This document shows, piece after piece, positions 52,617-62,400 of a stretch of DNA of 64,000 nucleotides. This stretch comes from Limnoglobus roseus (GTDB lineage Bacteria > Planctomycetota > Planctomycetia > Gemmatales > Gemmataceae): assembly GCF_008254045.1 (NCBI RefSeq), contig NZ_CP042425.1:8012163-8076162 (forward strand), in the 5' to 3' direction. A model generated the notes under the pieces. The model was not told where the DNA came from. It searched no databases and saw only the letters and a list, made by a program, of their open reading frames with translations. Numbering within the stretch: position 1 is the stretch's first letter; every line of letters begins with the position of its first letter. The position numbers and the translations under genes are program-made.

Positions 52617-53909
52617 ATGACGTATGACGAGGCGATCGCGTTCTGGTACGGGCGAATCAACTTCGAGGTCAAGGCCGCGAAGCCCTCGGATTTGAAGCTC
52701 GAACGGATGCGGTCGTTCCTGTCCCGCCTCGGCGATCCGCAGGACCGCGTGCGCATCGTCCACATCACCGGCACGAAGGGCAAGGGATCGACCGCGGCCA
52801 TGATCGCGGCCGCCCTGCGGGCTTCCGGCTACCGCGTCGGGCTGTTCACATCCCCGCACCTCGTTCACGTCGAAGAGCGAATTCAAGTCGATGGCCAACC
52901 GATCACGCCCGGCGAACTGGCGGCACTGGTGGCAGAACTGGCCCCGGTCGTTCGCGAGTGCGACCGGCACGAGGGGCAAGGACCGACGTTCTTCGAGATC
53001 GGTACGGCCCTCGGCTTCCTCCATTTCGTCCGGCGACGGGCGGACCTCATCGTTCTCGAAGTCGGCCTGGGCGGGCGGTTCGACAGTACCAACGTCTGCC
53101 GGCCTCTGGTTTCCGTCATCACGTCGGTCGGCTTCGACCACGTCGCCCAACTCGGCCAAACGCTGGAGGCCATCGCCTTCCAAAAAGCGGGCATCATCAA
53201 GCCGCGGGTTCCGGTGATCAGTGGCGTGACGGAACCTGGACCGGCTGCGGTGATCGAGGAAATCGCGCGGGAACAACAAGCCCCGCTCTTCCGGGCTGGC
53301 CGGGAATTCCGGCATCGGTATCGGCCGCCGGCGGGGGTTGCGGTTTCGCTCGGCGGTCGCGAGTCGCCGGAATTCGCGTTGAAATTACGAGGCGAACACC
53401 AGGCAATGAACGCCGCCGTCGCGGTCGTCACCCTGGACCGCCTTCGCGCGACGGGACTGAGGGTGCCGACAGCCGCCGTTGAACGCGGGTTGGCGACCGT
53501 CCACTGGCCGGCTCGCATCGAGGTGATCCGCGAGCGGCCGGTCATCATCCTGGACACCGCCCACAACGTGCCCTCGGCAATGGCCCTGGTGCGGACGTTG
53601 CGAGAGTCGTTCCCGGCGGCGGGTCGAAAGGTCTGCGTTCTCGCGGTCTCGTCGGACAAGCAGTATCCCGAGATGCTGGCGATTCTTGGCGAATACTTCG
53701 ACTACTTTCACCTGACCCGTTATTCCAACAACGCCCGGAGCGTTCCGCCGGAAAAACTCGCCCCCCTCGTAGCGAAACCCTACTCCCTCCACCAATCCGC
53801 GCTCGCCGCGTGGCAGGCAGCGAAGTCCGAGGCATCGGCCGACGACCTCGTGTGCATTACGGGTTCTGTCTTTTTAGCCGGGGAACTTCAGGAAGCAGTT
53901 CGCGATTAA
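52617..53909 (+). CDS. folC: Bifunctional folylpolyglutamate / dihydrofolate synthase
   Basis: FolC adds glutamate to dihydropteroate and to folates using ATP. The 430-residue protein has the Mur-ligase-type ATP loop GTKGKGSTAAMI, FTSPHLVHVEERIQVDG, the FFEIGTALGFLHF and EVGLGGRFDSTNV segments, FDHVAQLGQTLEAIAFQKAGIIKP, and a C-terminal domain with DTAHNVPSAM and AVSSDKQYPEM. It shows the folate-binding and glutamate-ligase parts in order. The start ATG at 52617 has no clear Shine-Dalgarno. The following 292 bp up to the surface-protein gene hold no gene that I can see. Confidence 0.95.
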   Translation: MTYDEAIAFWYGRINFEVKAAKPSDLKLERMRSFLSRLGDPQDRVRIVHITGTKGKGSTAAMIAAALRASGYRVGLFTSPHLVHVEERIQVDGQPITPGELAALVAELAPVVRECDRHEGQGPTFFEIGTALGFLHFVRRRADLIVLEVGLGGRFDSTNVCRPLVSVITSVGFDHVAQLGQTLEAIAFQKAGIIKPRVPVISGVTEPGPAAVIEEIAREQQAPLFRAGREFRHRYRPPAGVAVSLGGRESPEFALKLRGEHQAMNAAVAVVTLDRLRATGLRVPTAAVERGLATVHWPARIEVIRERPVIILDTAHNVPSAMALVRTLRESFPAAGRKVCVLAVSSDKQYPEMLAILGEYFDYFHLTRYSNNARSVPPEKLAPLVAKPYSLHQSALAAWQAAKSEASADDLVCITGSVFLAGELQEAVRD

Positions 53910-54201
53910 ACGGAAGTATCGGTCCCGCCTGCCGTAAGAGTTCTTCCGACTGTAAAAATAGTTTGCTTTCCCGCAATCGGTCCGGCGTCGAGACTCGTCT
54001 TGTGTGCGATATCCCTGCAATGTTCCTGCTAAACCGCCCTGGATCGGGGATATTTTCGCTAGCTTGCCGATGTTGCCGTGCAACCGTGGGTCGCGCCCTC
54101 AGAGCCTGAAGTTTCACCCCGGTGCCCGACGCCAAATTGGCTATACGAACACGCTTTTTCCGTCTCGTGCGCCTCGCATCGCATGAACATAGAGGTGGCT
54201 T

Positions 54202-57200
54202 ATGCCCGCTCGACGAGTTGCTTCTTCTCGCCGCGACCTGAAGGCCGAAACCCGGACCAATAAGGCGACGGTCGGCCTCCGTGGCACGCTGGAACAACTG
54301 GACGATCGCCTCGCGCCGGCCGTGTTTACCGCCACGATTGATCCCGGCACGTTCGGCGCTAACAACGCGCCGGCGATCGCGGAACTCCTCGGGTTTTTCG
54401 CCACTGCGGCTACGAATAACGAACCCGACACCATCAACCTCATCCCGTTCGCGACTTACACGTTCAGCGCGGCCGCGGACATGGTCGATGGCGGGAACGC
54501 CGTCCCGACATTCGTTGCCGACGGCGGCGGGCGAAACGGGATTACCATCAACGGGAACGGGGCGACGATCACCCGCGCCGGTGGCGGACCGAACTTCCGC
54601 TTCTTCGACCTGGGCGGTACGCCCGCCACGACGTACCTCACAATCAACGATTTGACGCTGACCGGCGGTAGCACCCCGGCGGCCCAGAATGGCGGGGCCA
54701 TTCTGTCGTCGGGCGGGTCCCAACTGATCATCAACAACTCGAACATTCTCAACAACACCGCTGTCCTGAACGGCGGCGGCGTTTACCTGACGAACGGCAG
54801 CGGGGCCGTCTTCAACAACGTCACCCTCAGTGGGAACACGGCTCAGGCCGATGGCGGCGCGGTCGCCAGCGCTTCGACCGGTTTCGTTCAGTTCAACAAC
54901 TCGCGGATCAACAATAATACCGCTACGACTGGCACCGGTGGGGCGGTGGGAACAGCCGGGTCGTTCGAGTTCAACGACAGCACATTGGACTCGAACACGG
55001 GCAAGACGGGGGGCGCGTTCAGCGGCACCGACGCGGTGTTCAACCGCGACACGATCACGAACAACAAAGCCACAACAACCGGGACGGGGGGCGTCTCGTC
55101 CGGGAATGCCAGCATTCGCGTCGTGGGCAGTTACGTGGCCGGCAATCAGGGGCAGACGGCGACATCGACCGGCGGGGGCGTGCAAGGGGCTAACGTCACG
55201 GTCATTAACTCGACCATCGACAGCAACTCGTCGGCCGGCGTTGGGGTCAACACGACGGGCGGCGTTGGCGGCACGAACGTCACGATTCAAAGTTCCACGA
55301 TTAGCCGAAACAGTACGACAAGTACGGGGTCCGGCGGGGTTCGGGCCGGAAGTCTGAGCCTGACCGGGTCGATCGTCGCGAACAACACAACCTTCGGGAC
55401 CACAACCCTTCGCGAAGTCCAGGTCACCGGCGCGAAGTCGAGCACCTCGGGCGGGTTCAACCTCATCACCGTCGTCGACGGCGGGGCGAAGTTCAACCTG
55501 TCCACCGGCGACATCGCGAGCACCGACCCCGACCCCACGAAGGCCGTCGTCGTAACCCTGGGCACCCCACAGGCGAACGGGGGGCCGGTGTTCACCCGTG
55601 CCCTCCCGAGCGGTAGTCAAGCCATCAACGCCGGGCCGTTCACCCCGACCGTTGCGACCGACGGCCGGGGGTTCAGCCGCGTCGTGAACAATCGGAGCGA
55701 CATCGGCGCGTTCGAAGTTCAGACCGGAAACTCGGTCGGGTTGATCTCCGGCGACGACCAGACGGCCCAGACGAATCAATCGTTCGCGACGAACCTCCAA
55801 GTCCTGGTGACGGACCCGAACGGCACCCCGGTGCCGAACGTGATTGCCCGTTTCCAGGCCCCGACCACCCCCAACCCAACCGCCTCGGCAGTCTTCTTCT
55901 CGCAGGGGTCGGTAACGGGCGTGCTGACCAACTTCTCGGGCATGGCAACTGTCCCACTGGCCGCGAACGGGGTCGCGGGCGATTACGTCGTGACCGCCGG
56001 TACCGGCAGCACCGCGAACGGGGCGACGTTTAACCTTCGCAACACCGCCTTCGGCATTCGGACGCCCGCCTCCGGCAGCTTCATTCAAATCTTCAGCGGG
56101 GACAATCAGACGACGACAGCGAACGCCCAGTTCGGGAACAACCTCGTCGTCCAAATCCTCGACTCGCAAGGGAACGGCCTGAATAACGTCCCCGTGACGC
56201 TGACGGCCCCGACGGTTCCGAACCAGCCGTCGCTGACCTTCCCCGGCGGCGGATCGACGATCACGGTCAACACCAGCACGCTCACAATCGTTAACCCGAG
56301 CACGGGTGTATCGTCCCAGATCGCGGGTCTGATTTCGGTCCCAGTCAATGCCAACACGGTTGCTTCTGCTACGCCGTACTTGGTGGAAGCGTCTGGGCCC
56401 AACGTCGGGACGGCGAACTTTAACCTGACCAACGCCCCCGCAGTGGCGAGCAAGGTTTCAATCGTCAGTGGAGCCGGCCAAGCGACGCTCACGAACACGG
56501 CTTTCTCCAGCCCGCTGTCGGCTCTGGTAACGGACACCTTCGGCAATCCCGTACTGGCCAACGTCAGCGTGAGATTCGCAGGGCCGGCGAGTGGGCCGGG
56601 CGTGATCTTCAGCAGCCAGACGTTCACCACCGTCGTCACCAATGCGAATGGTATCGCCCAGGCTCAACCGACGGCCAACGCCACGGGCGGGTCGTACTTC
56701 GTGGACGCCACCGTGACGGGTGGAACGCAGATGGCCTCGTTCAACCTGAGCAACATCTTCGTCCCGCCGCCGCCACCGCCGCCCCCGCCGCCGGCGAACT
56801 CGGCCCCGATCATCACCGACGTACTGAACCAAACGATCGTGACCGGCCAGAGTGGGACGTATGCCTTCGGGGCGGCCGACGCCGAGACTTCGTCAAACAA
56901 CCTGGTGCTTTCGGCCAATTCGAACAATCCGACGCTGATCTCGTCGCTCACGTTCGGCGGGTCGGGGATTAACCGCACCATCACCGTGAATACAGCGGAC
57001 GGGCAAACGGGCACGGCGACGATCACCCTTTTGGTAACGGACGAACAAGGGGCCACGGCCACCGACACGTTCGACGTGACGGTCACGGACCCGACGACCC
57101 CGCCCCCGCCACCCTCGACGCCCTCCAATACCCCGCCGGTGATCTCGAACATCGCGGATCAGACCATCATCGCGGGCCAATCGGCCACCACCCCGTTCAT

Positions 57201-58419
57201 CGTCCTTGACGGAGAAACCGCGGCCGCGGGCCTTGTGGTGACGGCCTCGGCCGCCAATCCGACGTTAATTTCGTCCGTCAGCGTGACGGGCACCGGGTCG
57301 AATCGGTCCGTGAGCGTCTCGGCGGCGGCCGGTCAAACCGGGTCGACGACCGTGACCGTGACCGTGACCGACGGTGACAACAACCAGACGAGCGATTCGT
57401 TCGTCGTGACCGTCCCGCTGACGACCTCGCCGCCCCCGCCGCCGGTAGCAACGCCGACCGTGCCACTCGTCGGGTCGCCGCAGTTCGCCGTGGGCAGCGG
57501 AACCGGCGGTCCCCAAGTGGTCCGCTACTTCAACGCCGACGGTTCGCAGCGGTTTATTGCCCCCGCCTTCCCCGGTCTGACGGGCGGCGTGCGGACGGCC
57601 ACGGGTGACTTCAACGGCGACGGCGTGGCGGACGTGGTCATCGGGACCGGTCCCGGTAGTGCGACCCAAGTGCAAATCCTAAACGGCACCGACGGCTCAG
57701 TCTTGTTCGTGACCCAACCGTTCGAGGCGGCGTTCACCGGCGGCGTCTACGTGGCGGCCGGCGACCTCAACGGCGACGGCGTAGCCGACCTCGTTATCAC
57801 CCCCGATGAAGGCGGCGGCCCGCGGGCACGCATTCTGAGCGGCAACGGGTTCGGTGTGATTGCCGACTTCTTTGTGATCGACGACCCGGCCTTCCGCGGC
57901 GGGGCACGTGCTGCGTTGGGCGACGTGAACGGCGACGGCCGGACCGACCTCATCGCCTCCGCCGGACCTGGCGGCGGCCCCCGCATCGCGGGCTACGACG
58001 GAACGAGCCTGGGAACGGGTTCGCCGCGGAAGTTGTTCAACGACTTCTTCCTCTTCGAGCCGGCCCTGCGAAATGGGGCGTTTATCACCGTCGGGGACAT
58101 CAACGCCGACGGGTTCGCGGACATCATCGGCGGTGGCGGGCCGGGCGGTGCCCCGCGGGTCTTGGCCATCAACGGTCAGAGCCTACTCACGAATGCGTTC
58201 GTCCCCCTGGCGAACTTCTTCGCCGGCGACACCAACGACCGTTCGGGCGTGCGGGTGGCTGTGAAGAACCTGAACAACGACACGAGTGCCGACCTCGTGG
58301 TCGGGTCGGGCGACGGCAGCGGCAGCAAGGTGACCGGCTACCTCATGGGCGGGAACGGGCCGACGACGTTCAGCTTCGACGCCTTCCCGGGTCAACTCGG
58401 TGGCGTGTACGTCGGGTAA
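54202..58419 (+). CDS. Large secreted surface protein with beta-helix, Ig-like and FG-GAP domains
   Basis: The 1405-residue protein starts with the planctomycete N-terminal motif LEQLDDRLAPA (about residues 30-40) used on many exported proteins of this group. Residues 60-500 form a right-handed beta-helix-like region rich in NNT, GGA and STI repeats. Residues about 510-850 carry three Big/Ig-like repeats, and about 860-1070 two cadherin-like domains (VSxAAGQTGSTTVTVTVTDG), each joined by proline-rich linkers (ten prolines at one site). Residues 1090-1400 hold about six FG-GAP-type repeats with DxNGDGxxDxV calcium-binding turns. It is probably a cell-surface or adhesion protein. An AGAGGT site precedes the ATG. 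Confidence 0.92.
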   Translation: MPARRVASSRRDLKAETRTNKATVGLRGTLEQLDDRLAPAVFTATIDPGTFGANNAPAIAELLGFFATAATNNEPDTINLIPFATYTFSAAADMVDGGNAVPTFVADGGGRNGITINGNGATITRAGGGPNFRFFDLGGTPATTYLTINDLTLTGGSTPAAQNGGAILSSGGSQLIINNSNILNNTAVLNGGGVYLTNGSGAVFNNVTLSGNTAQADGGAVASASTGFVQFNNSRINNNTATTGTGGAVGTAGSFEFNDSTLDSNTGKTGGAFSGTDAVFNRDTITNNKATTTGTGGVSSGNASIRVVGSYVAGNQGQTATSTGGGVQGANVTVINSTIDSNSSAGVGVNTTGGVGGTNVTIQSSTISRNSTTSTGSGGVRAGSLSLTGSIVANNTTFGTTTLREVQVTGAKSSTSGGFNLITVVDGGAKFNLSTGDIASTDPDPTKAVVVTLGTPQANGGPVFTRALPSGSQAINAGPFTPTVATDGRGFSRVVNNRSDIGAFEVQTGNSVGLISGDDQTAQTNQSFATNLQVLVTDPNGTPVPNVIARFQAPTTPNPTASAVFFSQGSVTGVLTNFSGMATVPLAANGVAGDYVVTAGTGSTANGATFNLRNTAFGIRTPASGSFIQIFSGDNQTTTANAQFGNNLVVQILDSQGNGLNNVPVTLTAPTVPNQPSLTFPGGGSTITVNTSTLTIVNPSTGVSSQIAGLISVPVNANTVASATPYLVEASGPNVGTANFNLTNAPAVASKVSIVSGAGQATLTNTAFSSPLSALVTDTFGNPVLANVSVRFAGPASGPGVIFSSQTFTTVVTNANGIAQAQPTANATGGSYFVDATVTGGTQMASFNLSNIFVPPPPPPPPPPANSAPIITDVLNQTIVTGQSGTYAFGAADAETSSNNLVLSANSNNPTLISSLTFGGSGINRTITVNTADGQTGTATITLLVTDEQGATATDTFDVTVTDPTTPPPPPSTPSNTPPVISNIADQTIIAGQSATTPFIVLDGETAAAGLVVTASAANPTLISSVSVTGTGSNRSVSVSAAAGQTGSTTVTVTVTDGDNNQTSDSFVVTVPLTTSPPPPPVATPTVPLVGSPQFAVGSGTGGPQVVRYFNADGSQRFIAPAFPGLTGGVRTATGDFNGDGVADVVIGTGPGSATQVQILNGTDGSVLFVTQPFEAAFTGGVYVAAGDLNGDGVADLVITPDEGGGPRARILSGNGFGVIADFFVIDDPAFRGGARAALGDVNGDGRTDLIASAGPGGGPRIAGYDGTSLGTGSPRKLFNDFFLFEPALRNGAFITVGDINADGFADIIGGGGPGGAPRVLAINGQSLLTNAFVPLANFFAGDTNDRSGVRVAVKNLNNDTSADLVVGSGDGSGSKVTGYLMGGNGPTTFSFDAFPGQLGGVYVG

Positions 58420-58432
58420 TCGCACTCAAGCC

Positions 58433-58480
58433 GTGAACGAAGACGCCCCGCGGATTAAACCGCGGGGCGTCTTCGTTCAC
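58433..58480. terminator. Perfect 21-bp bidirectional hairpin
   Basis: A perfect 21-bp inverted repeat with a 6-base loop (ATTAAA) lies between the convergent surface-protein gene and the DUF3472 gene. The arms run 58433-58453 and 58460-58480; their inner part is GC-rich (CCCCGCGG / CCGCGGGG). It is well placed to terminate both transcripts. It ends seven bases before the DUF3472 stop codon, without a long T-run. Confidence 0.7.
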
Positions 58481-58487
58481 GGGGCAA

Positions 58488-59327
58488 TCACTTCTCCTGC
58501 GGCAGGTCGCTCGGAGCCTTCCCGCCGGCCTTCCGGTCGGTGCTCTCCTTGAGCTTTGTCGTCTTGTTCTGGGTGTCACCGCCGGTGGCGAGGAAGAAGT
58601 TGGAGCCCTTCAACCCGGCATCAATGTTCGTGACAGGGTTTGAGTCGGCGGTGAAACGGGCCTTCGTCAGTTCCACCCATTCCCCGTCCGTCGTCTTCAC
58701 CCAGCCGTTGCCGAACTCCGCCTTCCTCACCTTCGTGGTCGAAACCTTGTTCCGCCGGAAGTCCTCGACGAACGAGTAGTAGCCGCCGAGCAACTTGCCC
58801 TTCGACTGCGTGGAGAAGGTGACGAGGTGCTTCCACGCCTTCTTGTCGTTCAGGTAGAAGTACCCGCTATAGGCGGTGCGGTCGGTGCCATCGGCCTTCG
58901 CCGTGACGTAGAAGCGGTACGTCTCGCCGACCTTCCAGTCGTAGTCGAGGAACGACTGCCCGCCAGTGCCCTCGCCGCCGAACCGCCCGACGCGCACGGC
59001 GTCGTCCTTGTGGAGCATCTTCACCCGCTGGTCTTCGGGCACCTTCTTCGCGTCGTTGCCGGAGGTCGGATCCCAGACCGAGAAGATCACGACCTTCTTC
59101 CCGTCGGCCTTCTCTTGAATCCCGAAGTAGCCGAGGTTGAACCCCGCCGCCATGAAGTACGTCCCGTCGGCCGACTTCTCGACCGTCATCTCGTTGTAGA
59201 ACGCGCTGCCGGCCGGAGCGGCGTAGCCGAGGTGGACGGACCGGCACGCGATGCCCTTCAGTTTCTCGTCGGCGGTCAGACCGTTTGTCAGGCTCAGCGC
59301 CAGGGCCGTGGTCAGAAGCATCCGCAT
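58488..59327 (-). CDS. Secreted DUF3472-domain protein
   Basis: The 279-residue protein has a signal peptide (MRMLLTTALALSLTNGLTA) and a DUF3472-type body: SVHLGYAAPAGSAFYNEMTVEKSADGTYFMAAGFNLGYFGIQE, FSVWDPTSGND, GQSFLDYDWKVGETYRFYV and the later GGYYSFVEDFRRN. The family is found in secreted planctomycete and Bacteroidetes proteins of unknown role, possibly binding glycans. The start is the ATG at 59327 with GGAG seven bases upstream. It is divergent from the peptidase fusion with 120 bp between starts. Confidence 0.83.
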   Translation of the reverse strand: MRMLLTTALALSLTNGLTADEKLKGIACRSVHLGYAAPAGSAFYNEMTVEKSADGTYFMAAGFNLGYFGIQEKADGKKVVIFSVWDPTSGNDAKKVPEDQRVKMLHKDDAVRVGRFGGEGTGGQSFLDYDWKVGETYRFYVTAKADGTDRTAYSGYFYLNDKKAWKHLVTFSTQSKGKLLGGYYSFVEDFRRNKVSTTKVRKAEFGNGWVKTTDGEWVELTKARFTADSNPVTNIDAGLKGSNFFLATGGDTQNKTTKLKESTDRKAGGKAPSDLPQEK

Positions 59328-59447
59328 CTCTTCGCTCCAAAATGGGTGGGGTAGGCTCGGTTGTTCTACTCCCGCCACCAGCGGGACGCCAACCCGCCGG
59401 CCCCCGCCTACAATCACCCCGCCTCTCGGCCCCCGTCTGGAGCGTCT

Positions 59448-62400
59448 ATGCGCAGTTCGATTGTCTGCCTTCTCGTATTCTCATCGTTCGTCACGGCCCA
59501 AACGCCCGCCCCGAGAACGGCGGCCGAGAAAACCAACTACCAGGAAACCACCCGCCACGCCGACGTGATCGCCTTCGGCGAGCAGCTTGCGAAGCTGTCG
59601 CCGCGCGTCAAGGCAACGACCTACGGCACGAGCAAAGAAGGCCGGCCGTTGCCGCTGCTGATCGTTTCGGCGGACGGCGTGGACTCACCGCAAGCGGCGG
59701 CGAGGGCAAACAAACTCGTGCTGTTGGTGTACGCCAACATCCACGCCGGCGAGGTGGACGGCAAGGAGGCGGTGCTCGCACTGGCCCGCGATCTGGCCGT
59801 GAACAACGATGCGTTGTTGAAGGGGTGCGTGATCCTCGTCGCCCCGGACATCAACCCCGACGGCAACGAGAAGATCGGGCCCGACAACCGCCCCGGTCAG
59901 AACGGCCCCGCGTTGGCCGGCGTTCGCGAAAACGCCGACGGCCTCGACTTGAACCGCGACTTCATCAAACTGGAGTCGCCCGAAATTCGCTCGCTCGTGA
60001 AACTCATCACGGCGTGGGACCCGCTGTTGATGATCGACTGCCACACGACCAACGGCAGCAAGCACCGCTACACGCTCACCTACGACGGCCAGCAAAACCC
60101 GGCCGCCGACTCGCGGTTGATCGCCTTCAGTAACAACACGCTGTTCCCCGACGTGACGAAACGGCTGAAGGCCGCGACCGGGTTCGAGTCGTTCTTCTAC
60201 GGCAACTTCAACAAGGACCGCACGCAGTGGACGAGTTACCCGGCCACGCCGCGGTTCGGCACACAGTACGTCGGCCTGCGGAACCGCGTCCCGGTGCTGT
60301 CCGAGTCGTACACCTACGCGAGTTTCGCCGACCGCGTGAAGGCGAGCTACCACTTCGTGAAGTCGACATTCGAGAGCGTGGCCGAGAAGCCGGACGTGCT
60401 GCGGAAACTGACTCGTGAGGCAAACACGCCGACGCGGATCGCCCTGCGGTCGAAAGCCACCGCCCACGAGAAGCCGGCCACGGTCCTCGGCTTCGACGCG
60501 GACGCGAAGCCGAAGGACTTCGAATTGCAACTCGTCACGAACCGGGTTCCCACTCTCGAAGTCGAAGTGCCGGAAGCGTACCTCGTGCCGCCGGCGTTCG
60601 CCGAGGCAGTCGATACGCTCCGCCGGCACGGGATCGCGGTCGAAGAGTTGCGTGAAGACATCGACCTGGACCTCGAAGCCTACCGCGTGACGGAGGCGAG
60701 CGCCGCGGCCGAGGCGTTTCAGAAGCACAAGACGCGACAGCTTGAAGTCACGCGCGAGAAGGTAGCCCGCCGCGTGCCGCCGAACACGTTCGTCGTTCGA
60801 ACCGCGCAACCGCTCGGCCGCCTTGCGGCGTTCCTCCTCGAACCGCAGGCCGAGGACGGGCTGACGACGTGGAACTTCTTCGACGCCGGCATCGCGAAAG
60901 ACAAAGAGTTCCCCGTCGTGCGGGTGCCGAAACTCGGCGGCGTGGCGACGGGCCAACCGCGGCCGCTGCCCGAAGATCGCAAAAAGAACTTGCCCTTCGA
61001 TCTGGGCTTCCTGACTTCCAACCGATCCTTCGCGGTCGGCGAGATCGGCCCCGTGACGTGGCTGTCCGACGGCGACCACTTCCTGCAATCCAAGGCCAAC
61101 AAGCTCTGGAAGGTGGCCGCTCGAACCGGACGGTCGGAGATGTTCGTGGACGCCGGGAAGTTGGAGAAGTCGCTGGAAGGTCTACCCGCGATTCAACGAC
61201 AGGCCCGGGGCGGCTTCGCCCGCGGCGGGCAATACCGGATGAATCCCGCCCGCACCGCCACGCTCGTCGATTTGCCGAAAGGCGAACTCGGCATCGCGTA
61301 CTTCGACGGCACGCCCGGCATGCAACTGACGACGAGCGACGGCAAGAAGGAGTTCGTCACCTTCTCGCCGACCGGGACGCACATCGCCTTCGTGCGGGCG
61401 GGCAACCTGTTCGCGGTCGACATCGCCACGCGGAAGGAGACGGCCCTCACCACCGACGGCGGCGGCGAGTTACTCAACGGCCGGGCCGACTGGGTGTACG
61501 AGGAGGAAATCTTCAATCGCAACGGGCAGTCTTACTGGTGGAACGCCGACGGCTCGGCCATCACGTTCCTGCGGTTCGACGACACGCCGGTGAAGAAGTA
61601 CACCCTCGCCGATCCACTGACCACGCGCGGCCGCGCGGAGGTTTATGCGTACCCGAAGCCCGGCGACCCGAACCCGATCGCGAAGATCGGCGTCGTCAGG
61701 CTCGCCGACGCGAAGCCGGTATTCCTGCCACTTGGCGAGTACAAGCCGGACGACACGCTGTTCGCCCGCGTCGGATTCTTGCCCAACGGCAAGCAGGTCT
61801 TCGCCTACGTCCAGAACCGTCGACAGACGTGGCTCGATTTCGTCGTGTGGGACACGCCGGAGAGTTCGCCGCGGGTGCTGTTCCGCGATCAGACGAAGGC
61901 GTGGATCGACGACATGGGCGAGCCGAAGTTCTTGGCCGACGGCTCGTTCCTCTTCCCCAGCGAGCGCACGGGCTGGAAGCACCTCTACCACTACGACCCG
62001 CAGGGCAAGCTGATCCGTGCCGTGACTTCGGGCGAGTGGGAGGCTCGCGACGTTCACCGCGTCAGCGAAGCCGACGGCGTGGTCTACTTCAGCGGCACGA
62101 AGGACGGCACGAACGGCGCGAACCTCTACGCAGCCAAGCTCGACGGCTCCGGCGTCACACGGCTGTCGGCCGGCGACGGCACGCACACAGTTAGTGTGGC
62201 CCCGAAGGGGAATCTTTTCACCGACCGCTTCACCGACAACACCACACCGGGCACAACTCTGCTCCGGGAACTCGGCGGGGGCGTCGTCCGCACGCTTGAC
62301 AACAACCCGGCCTACGCCCGCGAGGAGTACCGCTTCGGCAACGTCGAGCGGCTCCAGGTTCCGATGAAGGACGGCTTCCAGCTAGAGGCCGCGATCACCT

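Noticed and set aside
53857-56169. 770-codon minus-strand frame antisense to the surface protein
   Set aside because: It is antisense to a gene with recognised domains and has no start signal; such frames are common in GC-rich DNA.
56760-56810. Polyproline coding run as a possible repeat element
   Set aside because: It is in frame in a linker between Ig-like domains and fits protein design rather than a DNA repeat.
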